Shown piece after piece: positions 12,623 to 14,163 of a stretch of DNA of 14,163 nucleotides (its first letter is position 1; every line of letters begins with the position of its first letter). The notes under the pieces were generated by a model. The model searched no databases. It had not been told where the DNA came from and was given only the letters and a program-made list of their open reading frames with translations. This DNA comes from Anaerolineae bacterium. Lineage in GTDB: Bacteria; Chloroflexota; Anaerolineae; Anaerolineales; UBA11858. The position numbers and the translations under genes are program-made. The stretch spans positions 1 through 14,163 of the forward strand of contig RFKO01000133.1 of assembly GCA_003694235.1 (NCBI GenBank), written 5' to 3'.

Positions 12623-14029
12623 ATGACGTACACGATTATCGAAGTGCCAAAAGAGGGCGAAAAAATCACCATGCAAGACGGCGCGCTGCAGGTGCCCGAT
12701 CACCCCATTTTGCCCTTCATCGAAGGCGACGGCACGGGGCGCGATATCTGGCGGGCCGCGGTGCGCGTGTTCGATGCGGCGGTGGAAAAGGCCTACGGCG
12801 GCAAGCGCAAAATCCACTGGATGGAAGTCTATGCCGGCGAAAAAGCCTATCACAAATTCGGTGACTGGCTGCCGGAGGAAACCGTCAAGGCCTTCCGCGA
12901 ATACCTGGTGGGCATCAAAGGCCCGTTGACCACGCCGATTGGCGGCGGCATCCGCTCGCTGAACGTGGCGCTGCGCAAGCACCTCGACCTGTATGTCTGC
13001 CAGCGGCCGGTCAAATACGTGGACGGCGTCCCCTCCCCGGTCAAGCACCCCGAATGGGTGGACATGGTCATCTTCCGTGAAAACACCGAAGATATCTACA
13101 CCGGCATCGAATTCGCCTACGGCACGCCGGAGTGGGAGAAGTTCATGGCGGTCTTCAAGGAGAACTTCCCGGATGAATTCGCCAAGATGCGCTTCCCCAA
13201 CACGGCCGGCATCGGCGTCAAGCCGGTTTCCAAAGAAGGCACCGAACGCCTGGTGCGCGCCGCCATCAAGTGGGCGCTGGCCAATGGCCGCAAACGCCTG
13301 AGCCTGGTGCACAAGGGCAACATCATGAAGTTCACCGAGGGCGCCTTCCGCAACTGGGGCTATGCGCTGGCCAAGCGCGAGTTCCGCAACGAAATCGTCA
13401 CCGAGCGCGAATCCTGGATCCTGGGCAACAAGGAACAGAACCCCAACCTGACCGTGGAAGAAAACGCCCGCATGATCGAGCCCGGTTTCGACATGCTCGC
13501 CCCCGACAAGCAGCAGGAAGTCATCCAGGAAGTCAAGGACGCCCTGGCCTTGTGGGAGACCCACGGCGACGGCAAGTGGAAGTCCAAGTTGCTGATCAAG
13601 GACACCATTGCGGACATCGTTTTCCAGCAGACCATCACCCGCGCGAAGGAATTCGACGTGCTGGCCACCATGAACCTGAACGGCGACTACCTCTCCGACG
13701 CGCTGGCAGCTCAGATCGGCGGCATGGGCATCGCGCCGGGCGCGAACATCAACTACGAAACCGGCCACGCCATTTTCGAGGCCACCCACGGCACCGCGCC
13801 GAAGTACGCCGACCTGGACAAGGTCAACCCCAGCTCGGTCATCCTCTCCGGCGAGATGATGTTCCGCTACATGGGCTGGCATGAAGCCGCCGACCTGATC
13901 TGGAAGGGCATCACCGGCGCGGTCAAGGCCAAAACCGTGACCTACGACTTCCACCGCCTGATGGAAGGCGCCACCAAGGTGAAGTGCTCCGAGTTTGGCG
14001 ATGCCATCATCCGCCACATGGATGACTGA
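12623..14029 (+). CDS. icd: NADP-dependent isocitrate dehydrogenase
   Basis: 468 residues from the ATG with AAGGAG at about 12609-12614. A TTG 28 codons upstream overlaps the promoter -10 and was rejected. Substrate residues are in [23 protein letters not shown] (Ser112, Asn114, Arg118, Arg128) and [12 protein letters not shown] (152-163); metal Asp355 and Asp359 lie in [17 protein letters not shown] preference is shown by Lys394 and Tyr395 (HGTAPKYAD) and Tyr441 with Arg445 (TYDFHRLM), which match E. coli residues contacting the 2'-phosphate. It oxidises isocitrate to 2-oxoglutarate in the TCA cycle. About 45 extra residues near 272-318 are absent in E. coli Icd but resemble the insertion in cyanobacterial enzymes. 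Strong SD, own promoter and terminator, and frequent AAG lysine codons suggest high expression. Ser112 is the position that AceK phosphorylates in E. coli, but no kinase is seen here. Confidence 0.97.
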   Translation: MTYTIIEVPKEGEKITMQDGALQVPDHPILPFIEGDGTGRDIWRAAVRVFDAAVEKAYGGKRKIHWMEVYAGEKAYHKFGDWLPEETVKAFREYLVGIKGPLTTPIGGGIRSLNVALRKHLDLYVCQRPVKYVDGVPSPVKHPEWVDMVIFRENTEDIYTGIEFAYGTPEWEKFMAVFKENFPDEFAKMRFPNTAGIGVKPVSKEGTERLVRAAIKWALANGRKRLSLVHKGNIMKFTEGAFRNWGYALAKREFRNEIVTERESWILGNKEQNPNLTVEENARMIEPGFDMLAPDKQQEVIQEVKDALALWETHGDGKWKSKLLIKDTIADIVFQQTITRAKEFDVLATMNLNGDYLSDALAAQIGGMGIAPGANINYETGHAIFEATHGTAPKYADLDKVNPSSVILSGEMMFRYMGWHEAADLIWKGITGAVKAKTVTYDFHRLMEGATKVKCSEFGDAIIRHMDD

Positions 14030-14054
14030 AATCCAAACCACCAGCTTGTCTTTC

Positions 14055-14086
14055 ACCGCCGGCAGAACATGTCGGCGGTTTTCCTT
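14055..14086 (+). terminator. Intrinsic terminator of icd
   Basis: ACCGCCG (14055-14061) pairs with CGGCGGT (14073-14079). The stem extends inward by three pairs (one G-U) around loop GAACA and is followed by TTTTCCTT. It lies 25 bases after the stop codon. Confidence 0.82.
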
Positions 14087-14125
14087 AAAAAATAGCCCCA
14101 CGGTACTATCTGCCGCCTTTTTCTA

Positions 14126-14134
14126 TGGTATGAT
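14126..14134 (+). promoter_or_regulatory. Candidate extended -10 promoter for a gene beyond the right edge
   Basis: TGGTATGAT fits TGN plus TATGAT (5 of 6). The -35 region is poor. No ORF follows in the remaining 29 bases, so the target gene lies outside the window. Confidence 0.35.
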
Positions 14135-14163
14135 TATCTCACGCGGTTGCCGTGCCTCCACCG

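Noticed and set aside
12533..14101. Long 522-codon open frame on the minus strand opposite icd
   Set aside because: It is the antisense shadow of a clearly functional icd gene in GC-rich DNA; its translation has a skewed composition (rich in His, Val, Gly, Asp) with no recognisable domain and no SD.

Overview
The window is about 14.2 kb of GC-rich bacterial DNA, densely packed with genes on both strands. It shows ordinary sigma-70-type promoters, strong Shine-Dalgarno (SD) sequences and intrinsic terminators. No tRNA, rRNA, CRISPR array or mobile element was seen. Gene content suggests a free-living bacterium with a cytoplasmic membrane Sec system, an oxidative TCA step and iron storage. My best guess is Chloroflexota (Anaerolineae-like). 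This is inferred from overall gene style (GC-rich coding, a long isocitrate dehydrogenase with the insertion seen in cyanobacteria, many small membrane/coiled-coil proteins), not from a diagnostic marker, so it is tentative.

Layout. 13-1897 (+): a small Cys-rich membrane protein followed 4 nt later by a gamma-glutamyltransferase-family Ntn hydrolase. 1939-2454 (+): ferritin, with its own extended -10 promoter overlapping the stop codon of the preceding gene, ending in a bidirectional terminator. 2528-3580 (-): a compact three-gene operon read leftward, made of a cyclic-nucleotide-binding-fold protein without a DNA-binding domain, a stand-alone NifU C-terminal-domain Fe-S scaffold, and a three-helix membrane protein. 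3860-5402 (+): two membrane-anchored coiled-coil proteins, the first carrying a helix-hairpin-helix domain. 5479-7486 (-): secG, then an OppA/DppA-type solute-binding protein. 7599-9514 (+): a PHP-domain metal-dependent phosphoesterase, then recO. 9515-12244 (-): a P2A-type (Ca2+/Mn2+-like) P-type ATPase. 12623-14029 (+): NADP-type isocitrate dehydrogenase with its own terminator.

The most informative non-coding element is the leader of the P-type ATPase (about 12262-12436, minus strand). It has a near-consensus promoter, then an RNA matching the yybP-ykoY (Mn2+-sensing) riboswitch in both conserved loops and the long P3 arm, then a strong intrinsic terminator just before the ATPase ribosome binding site. 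This makes the ATPase a probable Mn2+-induced Mn2+ (or Ca2+/Mn2+) exporter, controlled by transcription antitermination.

The least understood parts are the two coiled-coil membrane proteins (3860-5402), the operon pairing a cNMP-fold protein with a NifU domain, and the small Cys-rich protein at the left edge. Genes sit very close together: the recO and ATPase stop codons abut, and the secG promoter nearly touches the start codon of the divergent PHP gene.
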